A DNA stretch of 64,000 bases from Rosistilla oblonga (GTDB lineage: Bacteria > Planctomycetota > Planctomycetia > Pirellulales > Pirellulaceae): positions 6,579,339 to 6,643,338 of the forward strand of contig NZ_CP036292.1 in the NCBI RefSeq assembly GCF_007751715.1, in the 5' to 3' direction. Made by a program: the position numbers and the translations under genes. Shown piece after piece: positions 38,573 through 48,600 of the stretch. The notes under the pieces are model-generated. The model was given only the letters and a program-made list of their open reading frames with translations. It searched no databases and was not told where the DNA came from. How positions within the stretch are numbered: the first letter of the stretch is position 1; the number at the start of each line of letters is the position of its first letter.

Positions 38573-40600
38573 ATGGCACTTCCTCGGCGCGTCGTACCGC
38601 TTCGAAAAACCACCCGGTTCATCCGCGTGCTTGTCGCTTTGGCGACGCTGCTGATGACAGCGCTGGCAACCAGCAGCTATCTCGCTGTCGCCTCTGCGGG
38701 CAACGGGCTGAACCTTTTGGAACTGATCAGCGTTCCATTTTTTGCAGTCCTCTTCGGTTGGATATCCTTTTCGTTTTGGCTCGCTACGCTTGGCTTCTTG
38801 TTTGCGTTTCGAGAGCACTGGCAGTACCACGTCCGCAAACGCGATCTAAAACCAGCCGATCCGGCAGCTGCGAAAAAGCGAACCGCCGTTTTGATGCCGG
38901 TCTACAACGAATCGCCCCGACGCGTCTTTGCCGGTGTCAAAGCGATGATCTCCGAACTGCGACATCGCGAGGGAGACGATCGATTTGATTTTTACATCCT
39001 CAGCGATACGACCGATCCCGAGGTTTGGCTGGAGGAGGAGGCAGCTTGGTCGGAGTTGGTGGAGAGCCTTGGTGCCGGCGACTCGTTGTTCTACCGACAC
39101 CGACCGAAGAACCGAGCTCGCAAAGCTGGCAACATCGCCGACTTTGTCGAACGATGGGGCGGCCGCCACGATTATATGATCGTGTTGGATGCCGACAGCC
39201 TGCTGGCGGCTTCGACGATGCAAGCGATGGTCCAACGGATGGATGAAAACGATCAACTGGGCATCCTGCAAATTCCACCGGTCCCGATCGGTCGCGTCTC
39301 CTTCTTCGCCAGGCTGCAACAGTTTGCTGCCAGCGTCTACGGCCCCAGTTTTGTCAAAGGGTTTTCGATCTGGGCCGGCGACGAAGGGAACTACTGGGGG
39401 CACAACGCGATCATTCGCGTCGAAGCGTTCCGCAGGCATTGCGACCTCCCCGTGCTGCCGGGCGAACCACCACTGGGCGGAGAAATTCTGAGCCACGATT
39501 TTGTCGAGGCAGCGTTAATGGTCCGCGCCGGTTGGAAGGTTCAGGTTGCGACCGACCTCGGCGGCAGCTATGAGGAATGCCCCACCACGTTGTCCGATTA
39601 CGCTCAACGCGATCAACGATGGTGCCAGGGAAATCTGCAGCATGCAAAACTGTTGGTGAACGAAGAGTTCCGGACGTTGAGTCAACTGCACTTCAGCTGT
39701 GGCGTGATGTCGTATCTCGCCTCTCCGTTGTGGGTCGTCTTCACGATCCTATGTATCGCCGGAACAATCGTAGACATGCGTGGGGAAACGGTCACCACTC
39801 AGTCAGACAATCTTCCCGGGGCGATCATCATCTTCACCGCGGCGATGCTGTTGCTGCTGCTGCCGAAGTTGTGGGGCGTGTTGTTGGTATCGCAGCGTCG
39901 GATGCGAGTCGCGCGGCACGGTGGGTATCTGGCCCTGTGGGCAAGTGCTCTTCTGGAAACCGTCTGCTCCGTCTTGTTGTCTCCCATCATGGCTGTCTTC
40001 CACACGCGTTACGTGATCGCAGTCCTTACCGGAACGAACGTCCGCTGGTCTGCTCAGCAACGGGACGAACGCAGCGTCTCGTGGGGCGAAGCGACCCGAC
40101 AATTCAGCGGTCTGACGATCGGTGGTCTGTTGGTGACAGCGTTGCTGGCGATCTTTGTTCCCTCGCTGCTCGCATGGTTCTCGCCGCTGCTGGTTGGCGT
40201 TGTGTTGTCGATACCGATCGCGGTGGTGCTGGGCAGCCAGCGCATCGGGCTCGCGTTGCGGCGACGCGGTCTGTTGTTGATCCCCGCGGAATCGGCTCCG
40301 CCAACGATCTGCGTCTACCATCGCTGGGCACTCGAACAGGCGGAGCGTGCGTCCGGGAAGTCCCAACCGGCGACAAGCTGGTTCGAAGCAGTCATCGCCG
40401 ACCCCAAGGCGTTCTTGCGACATGCGCGAGTCCAATCGTCGACCGCATCAAACATGCCCCTCTCCGATTCGGAACGCGAAGCGATCGCAGCCGCCTTTGC
40501 CAGCGGAGGCGCCGGCGCGATCCCAGTCGAACTGCGATCGAAACTGCTGCTCGACGACAAGGCGTTGACCTCTCTTCACCTCGAATCTCAACTGGCCTGA
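38573..40600 (+). CDS. opgH: Osmoregulated glucan glucosyltransferase OpgH/MdoH
   Basis: 675 aa GT2 membrane enzyme. Polymerises glucose from UDP-glucose into linear beta-1,2-glucan and exports it. The ATG at 38573 is the first plausible start. TM1 begins about residue 14. The catalytic region shows LMPVYNESPRRVFAG, YILSDTTDPEV, YMIVLDADS, WGHNAIIRVEAF, ILSHDFVEAALM, and QRDQRWCQGNL. Several transmembrane segments follow (about 395-600). E. coli OpgH is about 850 residues with roughly 140 N-terminal cytoplasmic residues before TM1; they are absent here. Confidence 0.93.
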   Translation: MALPRRVVPLRKTTRFIRVLVALATLLMTALATSSYLAVASAGNGLNLLELISVPFFAVLFGWISFSFWLATLGFLFAFREHWQYHVRKRDLKPADPAAAKKRTAVLMPVYNESPRRVFAGVKAMISELRHREGDDRFDFYILSDTTDPEVWLEEEAAWSELVESLGAGDSLFYRHRPKNRARKAGNIADFVERWGGRHDYMIVLDADSLLAASTMQAMVQRMDENDQLGILQIPPVPIGRVSFFARLQQFAASVYGPSFVKGFSIWAGDEGNYWGHNAIIRVEAFRRHCDLPVLPGEPPLGGEILSHDFVEAALMVRAGWKVQVATDLGGSYEECPTTLSDYAQRDQRWCQGNLQHAKLLVNEEFRTLSQLHFSCGVMSYLASPLWVVFTILCIAGTIVDMRGETVTTQSDNLPGAIIIFTAAMLLLLLPKLWGVLLVSQRRMRVARHGGYLALWASALLETVCSVLLSPIMAVFHTRYVIAVLTGTNVRWSAQQRDERSVSWGEATRQFSGLTIGGLLVTALLAIFVPSLLAWFSPLLVGVVLSIPIAVVLGSQRIGLALRRRGLLLIPAESAPPTICVYHRWALEQAERASGKSQPATSWFEAVIADPKAFLRHARVQSSTASNMPLSDSEREAIAAAFASGGAGAIPVELRSKLLLDDKALTSLHLESQLA

Positions 40601-40818
40601 TCAGCTGAACTCGCCGGGCCTCCACGCCTCCTAAATCGCAGCTCCGCGCGCCGACGACGCGCCGCTGCGGATAGGGTGAACTGGATCGATTCTAACGATT
40701 CGCCCAATCGCGACAGCCGGCTGGAACCGCGACGCGACGCAGGCTCCATTTCCGCCGAGGATCGCGATTGCATTCGGCAACACGTGTATAGTAAAGAGAG
40801 GGCGAAAACAGGAGATTC

Positions 40819-42882
40819 ATGAACGCGCGCGAGGCCACCGAAAGTCGATTCCTCGACACGCTGCGGCGCAGCCAGTTGCTGGCGGACGAAGAGATCGATC
40901 CGTTTGTGGAGCGGCGTGGACTGAGCGACGCAGAGGATTCGGCGATCGCTCGTGAGTTTCTCAACGCGCAACTGCTAACTCCCTTCCAAGCCAAGTATCT
41001 GATGCACGGCCGTTGGCGTGGGTTGGTGATCGGCAAGTACCGGATCTTTGAACCGGTGAGCGCTGGTGGGATGGGGGAGATCTATCTCGCACGGCAGTCC
41101 GAATCGGACACTCCCGTGGCGATTAAGATCCTCCGCAGCGAGCTCCGCGAATCGGTTCGCATGATCGAACGCTTCCGTCTGGAAGCCTTCGCCGTGATGA
41201 CGCTCAAGCATCCCAATTTGATGCGTGGAATCGAATACGACGCGATCGAATCGATGCGCCGCGAGACCCACTATCTCGTCACCGAATTTGTCCCCGGCCC
41301 GAACCTCTACGAACTGACGGTGATCCGCCGCCAATTGCCCTGGCAACAAGCCTGCGATATCGTCCACCAGGCCGCGTTGGGTCTGCACTACGCCCACGAA
41401 CACGGCTTCGTTCATCGCGACGTGAAGCCGGGAAATCTGATCGTCTCCTCCTCGGGGATCGTCAAAGTCGTCGATTTTGGTTTGGCCCAATACAAAGGCG
41501 AAGACGAATCGTTTGGTTTCTCGCTGCGTAAACGCCGTGGCACCGAGCGTTTTGCGGCTCCCGAACAATCGGTCACCGACTATCCGATCGATCCCCGCAC
41601 CGATGTCTACTCGCTCGGCTGCACGCTCTTCTTCGCCCTCTGCGGGCGTCCGCCCAGCGACGATTCCCCCGACCTCTACCCAAGTTCCAAGACAGGCATC
41701 TCGCGACTGCTGTCGCACCGCGACGACTTGCCCGACAACCTGCTACCGATTATCAAGCGGATGTTACGACGCAAGCCGGAACAGCGGTTTGCAACGGCAG
41801 CGGAGGTTGCCGCGGAACTTGCTCCGTTCAGCAAGCGACTGTCGGTCGACATCAACTACCCGGCGTTGTTGCGAGCCCGCGAGAAATCGCGACGCTCCGG
41901 AGCCTCATGGAACACCGAGGCGAAAGTCGCTGCGACGACCGAAGAGACCGAACTGCCGCATACGCTCGAATCCCACCGCGCCGCGGTTTTAAACGCCTTC
42001 GCTGCCGATCACGATCTGCCGGCGGAACTGCGGCAAGCCGATCAAGCGCCGGACCAGGGGATCGATCGCTTTGCGGAGATCTATCGCCGCCATCGCCAAC
42101 AGGTCGACCGGTTGAGCGAACGCATCGAAGCGCTCGAACAATCGCTCCGCGAAAGCCGGGCGACGGCAAGCGAACTGCGGACCCAACTGGGCGCCAAGGA
42201 GATCGAGAAACAGCAGGTGATCGCTGAGAACCGAGAGATCGTTGAACTGATGCGGCACGAAGCGATCGCCGTCAACAATGCGGAACACGATCAAGAAACC
42301 GCGCAGCAACGCCAGCAGATCGAACGCCTCGAACAATCTTTACATACCACCTCGCAACAACTGGACGATCTACAGACGCGGTTCGACCAAGAAATCGCTC
42401 AGCGAGATCGAACGCACGCCCGTGCCATCGACGACCTGGGGCAGCAGTTAGCCGCGACGCGTGAGATGTTCCAACGCGAGCGGGCCAAGCGGCAGCGAAC
42501 CGCTCACCACATCCGCCAATTGCGAGCCCAAACGCATCGGATCAACGAACAACTGCACGACGCGAAACAACAGCAATCGCAATCCGCAGCGGCAGCGGAG
42601 ACCGAGCACCAGGCTCGCAAACGCGCTGAAACGCTGCTCAGCCATTGCACCGATCGCTTAAACGAAGTCGTCCGCCGGGCGAACGCGCTTTCGACGCAAG
42701 TCACGGCGATGTTCAGCCAGTTGTCGAGCCATCAAGCCGAAGAGAACTTCTTTGAGAGCTATGAAAAGGCATGTGAATCGGACGACGATTCGCCTCACCG
42801 AACCCATCAAATGCTAGACGAATTCCTGGAAGACTCCTCGCCGCTCGACTCGCTGCCGAATCATTACTCCGACGACGAGTGA
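40819..42882 (+). CDS. Serine/threonine protein kinase with coiled-coil C-terminus
   Basis: 687 aa. AGGAG at 40810-40814 precedes the ATG. An N-terminal helical region of about 70 residues (SRFLDTLRRSQLL, LLTPFQAKYLM) is common in planctomycetal kinases. The kinase domain (about 73-345) has GAGGMGEIY, VAIKIL with the ATP Lys, HRDVKPGNL, DFGLAQ, and APEQ, so it should be active. Residues about 405-640 form a long coiled coil, with no transmembrane helix or sensor domain, so it is cytoplasmic and perhaps scaffold-bound. The stop overlaps the end of the next minus-strand gene by 19 bases. Confidence 0.92.
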   Translation: MNAREATESRFLDTLRRSQLLADEEIDPFVERRGLSDAEDSAIAREFLNAQLLTPFQAKYLMHGRWRGLVIGKYRIFEPVSAGGMGEIYLARQSESDTPVAIKILRSELRESVRMIERFRLEAFAVMTLKHPNLMRGIEYDAIESMRRETHYLVTEFVPGPNLYELTVIRRQLPWQQACDIVHQAALGLHYAHEHGFVHRDVKPGNLIVSSSGIVKVVDFGLAQYKGEDESFGFSLRKRRGTERFAAPEQSVTDYPIDPRTDVYSLGCTLFFALCGRPPSDDSPDLYPSSKTGISRLLSHRDDLPDNLLPIIKRMLRRKPEQRFATAAEVAAELAPFSKRLSVDINYPALLRAREKSRRSGASWNTEAKVAATTEETELPHTLESHRAAVLNAFAADHDLPAELRQADQAPDQGIDRFAEIYRRHRQQVDRLSERIEALEQSLRESRATASELRTQLGAKEIEKQQVIAENREIVELMRHEAIAVNNAEHDQETAQQRQQIERLEQSLHTTSQQLDDLQTRFDQEIAQRDRTHARAIDDLGQQLAATREMFQRERAKRQRTAHHIRQLRAQTHRINEQLHDAKQQQSQSAAAAETEHQARKRAETLLSHCTDRLNEVVRRANALSTQVTAMFSQLSSHQAEENFFESYEKACESDDDSPHRTHQMLDEFLEDSSPLDSLPNHYSDDE

Positions 42883-44075
42883 GCGATTGCGTCGGGATCG
42901 AACTCCGAGATCAAACGCTGGCCTGCATCGTGAGCCTCGGCTCGTGCTTGTTCGGTCTCGAAGCCGAGCGTCTGTTCGCTGTAGATCGTAACCGGATCAG
43001 CTTGCAGATCGCGGAAGCCGATGGTGCGAGGATCGATCCCCTGCAGATGCAGCAGCAGAGCCAAGGCGGTGTCGCGGACTTGGGTTTGGATCGCGCGGCG
43101 GCGTCGCGACGCGATCTGCCAAACCTGGCAGACGCGGTGATCCTGTAACGCATCGACCAAGCGAGGCCGCGCGGTCTGCGGATCATGCGCGACAAGAAAG
43201 AACAACGCGGTTTGCACCGACGCGGGGGAAGCATGTTCGCTGCTCAGCGTTGCGCTGGCCAACTGTTCGGCGATTTGATCGCACTGGTAAAGCATCGCGA
43301 TCCGCAACGTCGACCGCGTCGCCGCCGTGCTCGCCTGACGCTGCAGCCAGCTGCGGACCAATCGCATCGTCGCAACACGGTTATTGCCACGCGTCAAACT
43401 GTGAATCGCGGGACTGCATTGCAGGCCACAGCGAATGTGGCTGCCCAATACCGGCACTTGGCAGATCTTTGCGTTGGTGCCGGCCAACAACAACATGCTC
43501 CAACTGACAAGGTCGCCCGAATTCAGTCGCTGGGTATCGGGAGAGAGATACCGCTGCTGATCCTCCAATTGATTCTCGATGTCGTAGCCGGGATCGTCGT
43601 ACACGCGTTGCAGCCACGCCATGAAGGCGGCGTCGCGATCCAACAACCGCTTGAACAACCCGCGCGCCGAAGCGTCGTCGCCACAGGCCTCGACAAACGG
43701 TTGCCAGCCCGCCAACCGATAGCTCCGCTCTGGATCGTATTGCGTCAGCAGATGTTGCAATTCCCAAGCGGTTCGGCGTTCCCGAATCTCGATCAGCAAC
43801 CGCTGACACTGCAAGCGAATCTCCGCGTCGTCGCTGTCCAGCCCCAAGCGGAGCGGTTCGATCGCCGCATCCCCGGCGGCGACTAAGGCTCGCGACGTTC
43901 GCTCGCGCATCCGATAGCTGGACGCTCCCAGACGATCGATCTGCAGATCCAGTCGCTGCTCCACCGGTTCGACCAAATCTTCCGCCGAGAGAGCGCGAGA
44001 CGGATCGCACGTCAGCGATGCGATCGCGAACAGCCAGGCGCTCAGCGAGGTGGGAGAAGCGAATGTGTGCGTCAT
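42864..44075 (-). CDS. Exported protein with HEAT-like repeats
   Basis: 403 aa from the ATG at 44075, where a signal-like segment begins (LSAWLFAIASLTCDPSRALS). About 45-120 contains HEAT-like helices (LGASSYRMRERTSRALVAAG, EPLRLGLDSDDAEIRLQC) as in many planctomycetal secreted proteins; the remainder is helical without a named domain. It overlaps the kinase gene tail to tail by 19 bases and is divergent from the GlmU-type gene. Protein-binding role assumed from the repeats; partner unknown. Confidence 0.75.
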   Translation of the reverse strand: MTHTFASPTSLSAWLFAIASLTCDPSRALSAEDLVEPVEQRLDLQIDRLGASSYRMRERTSRALVAAGDAAIEPLRLGLDSDDAEIRLQCQRLLIEIRERRTAWELQHLLTQYDPERSYRLAGWQPFVEACGDDASARGLFKRLLDRDAAFMAWLQRVYDDPGYDIENQLEDQQRYLSPDTQRLNSGDLVSWSMLLLAGTNAKICQVPVLGSHIRCGLQCSPAIHSLTRGNNRVATMRLVRSWLQRQASTAATRSTLRIAMLYQCDQIAEQLASATLSSEHASPASVQTALFFLVAHDPQTARPRLVDALQDHRVCQVWQIASRRRRAIQTQVRDTALALLLHLQGIDPRTIGFRDLQADPVTIYSEQTLGFETEQARAEAHDAGQRLISEFDPDAIAHSSSE

Positions 44076-44308
44076 ATGAAAAGAAGAGAGTTCGCGTTGA
44101 GTCGCTGTTTCTAACGAATTATGGTCCGCGATGTCGGGCCGGGTTGGGTTGACCAAAGCAATCTTGCTGCACGATACTTGCACTCCGGTCGCACAACCGT
44201 TGCAACCGGTACGTTTTGACGGCCGACACCACCGGTCGCTCTCCCCACGCTAGCGTTCGCCAGCCTGGGGTAACTCCATTCGTCGCGCTCTCAATTGGAT
44301 TGAATTTG

Positions 44309-45556
44309 ATGCGGATCTTGCTCTTCGAAGACAGTTCGACCGACCAACTGGCTCCAATCACCATCAGCCGCCCGGCGTATGCGATTACCTGCGCCAGCTA
44401 TCGCTTGATCGATTGGGTCCGCCGCATGAACGCTTCGATCGCCGGCGAGGTTCGAGCGTATCAGCAACCGATCCAACAAGCCGACTTTGCCGACCTCCAG
44501 AGCCCCGCGGATTGGCAACAGGGAAGCGAACCGGTCCTGGCGATCAACGCGAGGTGTGTCCCTAGCATCGAGAACTTCCAAGCATTCCAGCGGATCGCCG
44601 CCCGCCAAAACTCAGGGATCGTGAAATCGGGACACGACGTCGCGGCGATCCTGTTGATGCCGCAAGATCTGATCCAATCGAAATCGATGCCCGGGACAAG
44701 CGTCAGCCAGCAGATGCTGGCGGTCGACGGGGTCGCACCGATCGACGAATCGGTGGCGATGTTCGACTGGCCTCACGAAGTCGTCCGCTGGCACATGCAA
44801 TTGATGAATGCGTCGCTGGAAGACCGGATCGCCCAGGGCAATTACGAACAGCGCGAAGATGGCGTGTTCCTCGCCCCCGGTGCCAAGATCGGCGACTATG
44901 CGGTGATCGACACTTCCGAAGGCCCGATCCTGTTAGACGAAAACGTTACGGTCGGACCGTTTTGTTATCTCAGCGGCCCCGTCTACGCGGGACCGGGAAC
45001 TCGCGTGATCGAACACGCGGCCCTTAAGGATGGCGTGTCGCTAGGTCATACGGTCAAGATCGGCGGTGAAGTCGAAGCGTCGGTGATCGAACCCTACACC
45101 AACAAACAGCATCACGGATTTCTGGGGCACAGCTACCTAGGCAGCTGGATCAACCTCGGTGCTGGAACCTGTAACAGCGATCTGAAGAACACCTACGGCC
45201 GGATCAACATCGAATACGACGACCGCAAGATGGCGACGGAGATGCAGTTCCTGGGCTGCATCGTCGGCGACTATTCCAAGTCGGCGATCAACACCGGCAT
45301 CTTCACCGGCAAGGTGATCGGCGTCTGCAGCATGCTGTATGGGTTCGTGACGCAGAACGTCCCCAGCTTTATGAACTACGCTCAGATCTTTGGCCAAGTC
45401 GCCGAGATCCCCGCCGACGTGATGGTCGCGACCCAAGCGCGGATGTTCGCCCGCCGAAAGGTTCAACAGCGACAGTGCGACATCGACCTAATTCGGGCGA
45501 TGTACGACCAGACCAGCAGCCAACGCGAACAGGGCGAACACGCCGAGATCTTTTAG
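44309..45556 (+). CDS. Alternative bacterial GlmU-type sugar nucleotidyltransferase with left-handed beta-helix
   Basis: 415 aa. The N-terminal half is a divergent nucleotidyltransferase-like domain (MRILLFEDSSTDQLAPIT), and the C-terminal half is a hexapeptide-repeat left-handed beta-helix (APGAKIGDYAVID, ENVTVGPFCYLSGPVYAGPG, GTCNSDLKNTYGRI). It matches the alternative GlmU family found in Bacteroidetes and planctomycetes, predicted to make UDP-GlcNAc for peptidoglycan and other glycans. The ATG at 44309 starts the conserved domain; the upstream extension to 44216 is unlikely. Together with the UAP-like enzyme at 25139-26761 it may provide two routes to UDP-HexNAc. Confidence 0.82.
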   Translation: MRILLFEDSSTDQLAPITISRPAYAITCASYRLIDWVRRMNASIAGEVRAYQQPIQQADFADLQSPADWQQGSEPVLAINARCVPSIENFQAFQRIAARQNSGIVKSGHDVAAILLMPQDLIQSKSMPGTSVSQQMLAVDGVAPIDESVAMFDWPHEVVRWHMQLMNASLEDRIAQGNYEQREDGVFLAPGAKIGDYAVIDTSEGPILLDENVTVGPFCYLSGPVYAGPGTRVIEHAALKDGVSLGHTVKIGGEVEASVIEPYTNKQHHGFLGHSYLGSWINLGAGTCNSDLKNTYGRINIEYDDRKMATEMQFLGCIVGDYSKSAINTGIFTGKVIGVCSMLYGFVTQNVPSFMNYAQIFGQVAEIPADVMVATQARMFARRKVQQRQCDIDLIRAMYDQTSSQREQGEHAEIF

Positions 45557-45607
45557 GTTCCTCGGGGGGGCCAATGCTCAACGCGGCGAACCGCCGCTGG
45601 ACGCACA

Positions 45608-48600
45608 TCAGTCCGTCGACGGATGCGTCTGGATCTCGAGGTTCGTCGCGGTGTGATCGGTATAGGGAATGCCCAACCGCTCCAGCATCTTCAAGTACAG
45701 CATGTACAGGATCGGGACCATGAACAGCACCAGCACGGTGGCGGTCAACAATCCAAACGCCAAACTTGTCGCCATCGGGATCAGCAACTGAGCCTGGAAA
45801 GAGCGTTCCATCAACAGCGGCAACAGTCCCGCGATCGTGGTGAAACTGGTCAGAATCACAGGCCGGAAGCGACGCTGTCCCGATTCCATCAACGCCATCA
45901 CCGGCGGCTCGCCGGCGCGGATCCGGGAGTTGATGAAGTCGACAAGGACGATCGAATCGTTCACCACAACACCCGCCAGCGCAACCAGCCCAAACATGCT
46001 GAACAACGACAGCGGCAAGCCCATCAACGCGTGCCCCCAGACGGCTCCGATCATGCCGAAGGGAATGATCGCCAGGATCAACAGCGGTTGGAAATAACTG
46101 CGGAACTGCAGCACCAGCAGGATGAACATGCAGAACATCGCCACCCCAAATCCGATCATCAAACTGCCGACCGATTCGCGACTCTGTTCCTGCTGCCCCT
46201 CCCAACGAATGCTTACGCCGGGGAAACTTTCCTGCAGCGTCGGTTCGAACTCTCGCTGCAAGTAGGCCACGATATCGGAACCGTTTGCCTTCGTTTCGTC
46301 GATGTCGGCAGTGATCGTGATCGATCGGCGTTGGTCGACGCGGTTGATCTCGGAAAATCCGCGACGGATATCGAGCTCGGCCAATTCGGTGATCGGCCGC
46401 TCCACCGACTCCATCTGATTCGGTGAGTCGGTGCGGACAAAGATCTCGTTGAAGTTGCCGAGCGTGCTCCGCTGCTCCTTGGGATACCGGACCATCAACT
46501 TGACTTCGTTGCGGCCCCTCTGCAGACGCATCACTTCCGCACCGTAATAGGCGTTCCGAACGGTTTCACCCAAATCGGTTGGCGTCACGCCGGTCGCCAA
46601 CGCATCCTCTTTCACCTTGAACTGAAATTCCCACTTGCCCGGCGTGTTATCGTCGCGGATATCAAACACTCCCTCTTTGCTGGCCAATTGCGCCTTAGCC
46701 GCTTCGGTTGCCGATTCCAACGCGTCCATCTTGTCAGCCGGAGCCAACAGCTTGAATTCGATCGCCGCTCCGCCGGGGCCCATATCCTCGGTTCCAAAGA
46801 CGACGCTCTCGGCACCTGGCAATTCGCCAACCGCATCGCGCCAGCGATTCAACAGATCGCTCGACTTAGTCGTTCGGACGTTGGTGTCGTACAATTCGAC
46901 CAACACCTGCCCGGCGTGGCTGCCGCTGGTCGTCTGCTCCGCCGCGCCTCCTCCGGTTGTCATCGATCCAACTTGGCGAAACGTCAGCTTCACCGGGCCG
47001 GTCATATTCAGTGGGCTGTCGGGATACAGCTCCAACGGCGTTTTGTTTTCCGCTGCCGATCGCTCCGCCGCGATCTCGGCACTCACTTGCCGAATCGCTT
47101 GCTCCATCTTTTGCGTCGCCGCGTCGGTGATCGCCACCGGCGTTCCGTCGGGAAAGACAACCGTCGCTTTGACGTTGTTGCTATCGAGCTTGGGGAACAG
47201 ATTTTTCTGCACGATCCCGCCGCGGACCATTCCCACCGTGACGATCAACATTCCGATCGCGATGCTGATCGGAATCGTTGGGAACTGCAACGCGTATTTG
47301 AAGACCGGCAGATAGACGTGTTCAGCGAACCACTCCAAACCGCGACTGCTGCGGCGACCGACCGCCGACAACAACATCCCAATCGGACGCAGCGGATACA
47401 ACAGAACGTTTAGGAAACGGAAGAAGCCCGAGTGTTCGTGAGCCAGGTGAGCCGGCAGGACAAACAAACTTTCCAACAGCGAAATCACCAGCATCGCGAT
47501 CACCGCAAACGGGATCACCGCCATGAACTTCCCCATCACGCCAGAGACAAAAAACATCGGCGAAAATGCGATCACAGTCGTCGAGACCGAAGCGGTGACG
47601 CTAGGCAAAACTTCCGCCGCGCCATCGATCGCCGCTCGCAATCGCTTCTTTCCCTGCTGGCGATGCGCGAAGATGTTCTCCCCCACGATGATCGCGTCGT
47701 CGACCACGATTCCCAGCGCGACCAGGAACGAAAACAGACTCAACATGTTCAGCGTCTTGTCGCCGTACCACAGGATACATCCGGCCCCGAGGATCGAGAT
47801 CGGAATTCCAAGCGCCACCCAGAATGCGAGTCGCAGTTCAAGGAACAGGGCCAACACCAAAAAGACCAACGCCAACCCCGACGCACCGTTGCGGATCAAC
47901 AGACTCAAGCGATCCTGCACGTCCTGGCTGGTGTCGCCCCAAACGACCAACTTGTATCCCGGTGGCAACCGCGGTGCCAATCCGCCAGCTTTTGGTTCGG
48001 CATCGGCCGCCTCCGCTTCCGGATCCTGATCGGCGTCGGAACTGCGGGTGAGCCACTTTTTCAGCCGCTGGAAACGGCTGACGCCGTGCGGTTCGGGAGG
48101 CAAAGCGCGATCGACATACTCGCGGACCTCGCGGACCATCGCCAGCAGATCTTCGCTTTTGGTCCGTTCGACGTTGACGACCATCGCCGGTTCGCCATTG
48201 ATTTCGCTGATGCTGGTTAGATCTTCAAAGGCATCGCGAACGGTGCCGATATCGTTGACGGTCAGCACCGAACCGTTGGATTGCGTGATGATCGGAAGCC
48301 GCCCGATCTCATCGCCAAAGCGACCTTTGTTCTTCGCTCGCAGCAACACCTCCTGACCGTCGGACTTCAACTGCCCGCCAGGCAATTCGATGTTCCGCGC
48401 CCGCAGGATCGCAGCGATCTGTTTTAACGACAGCCCATATTTGCGCAACATCTCCTCGGAGACTTCGACATCGATCTGGAACGGTTTGGCCCCCATGATG
48501 CTGGTTGCCGAAACGGTTTTCAGCTGCAACAGATCGTCGCGCAGATCTTCGACCACGCTTCGCAGGCGCAGTTCGGAATCGGGGTCGTCGGTTCGCGGAC

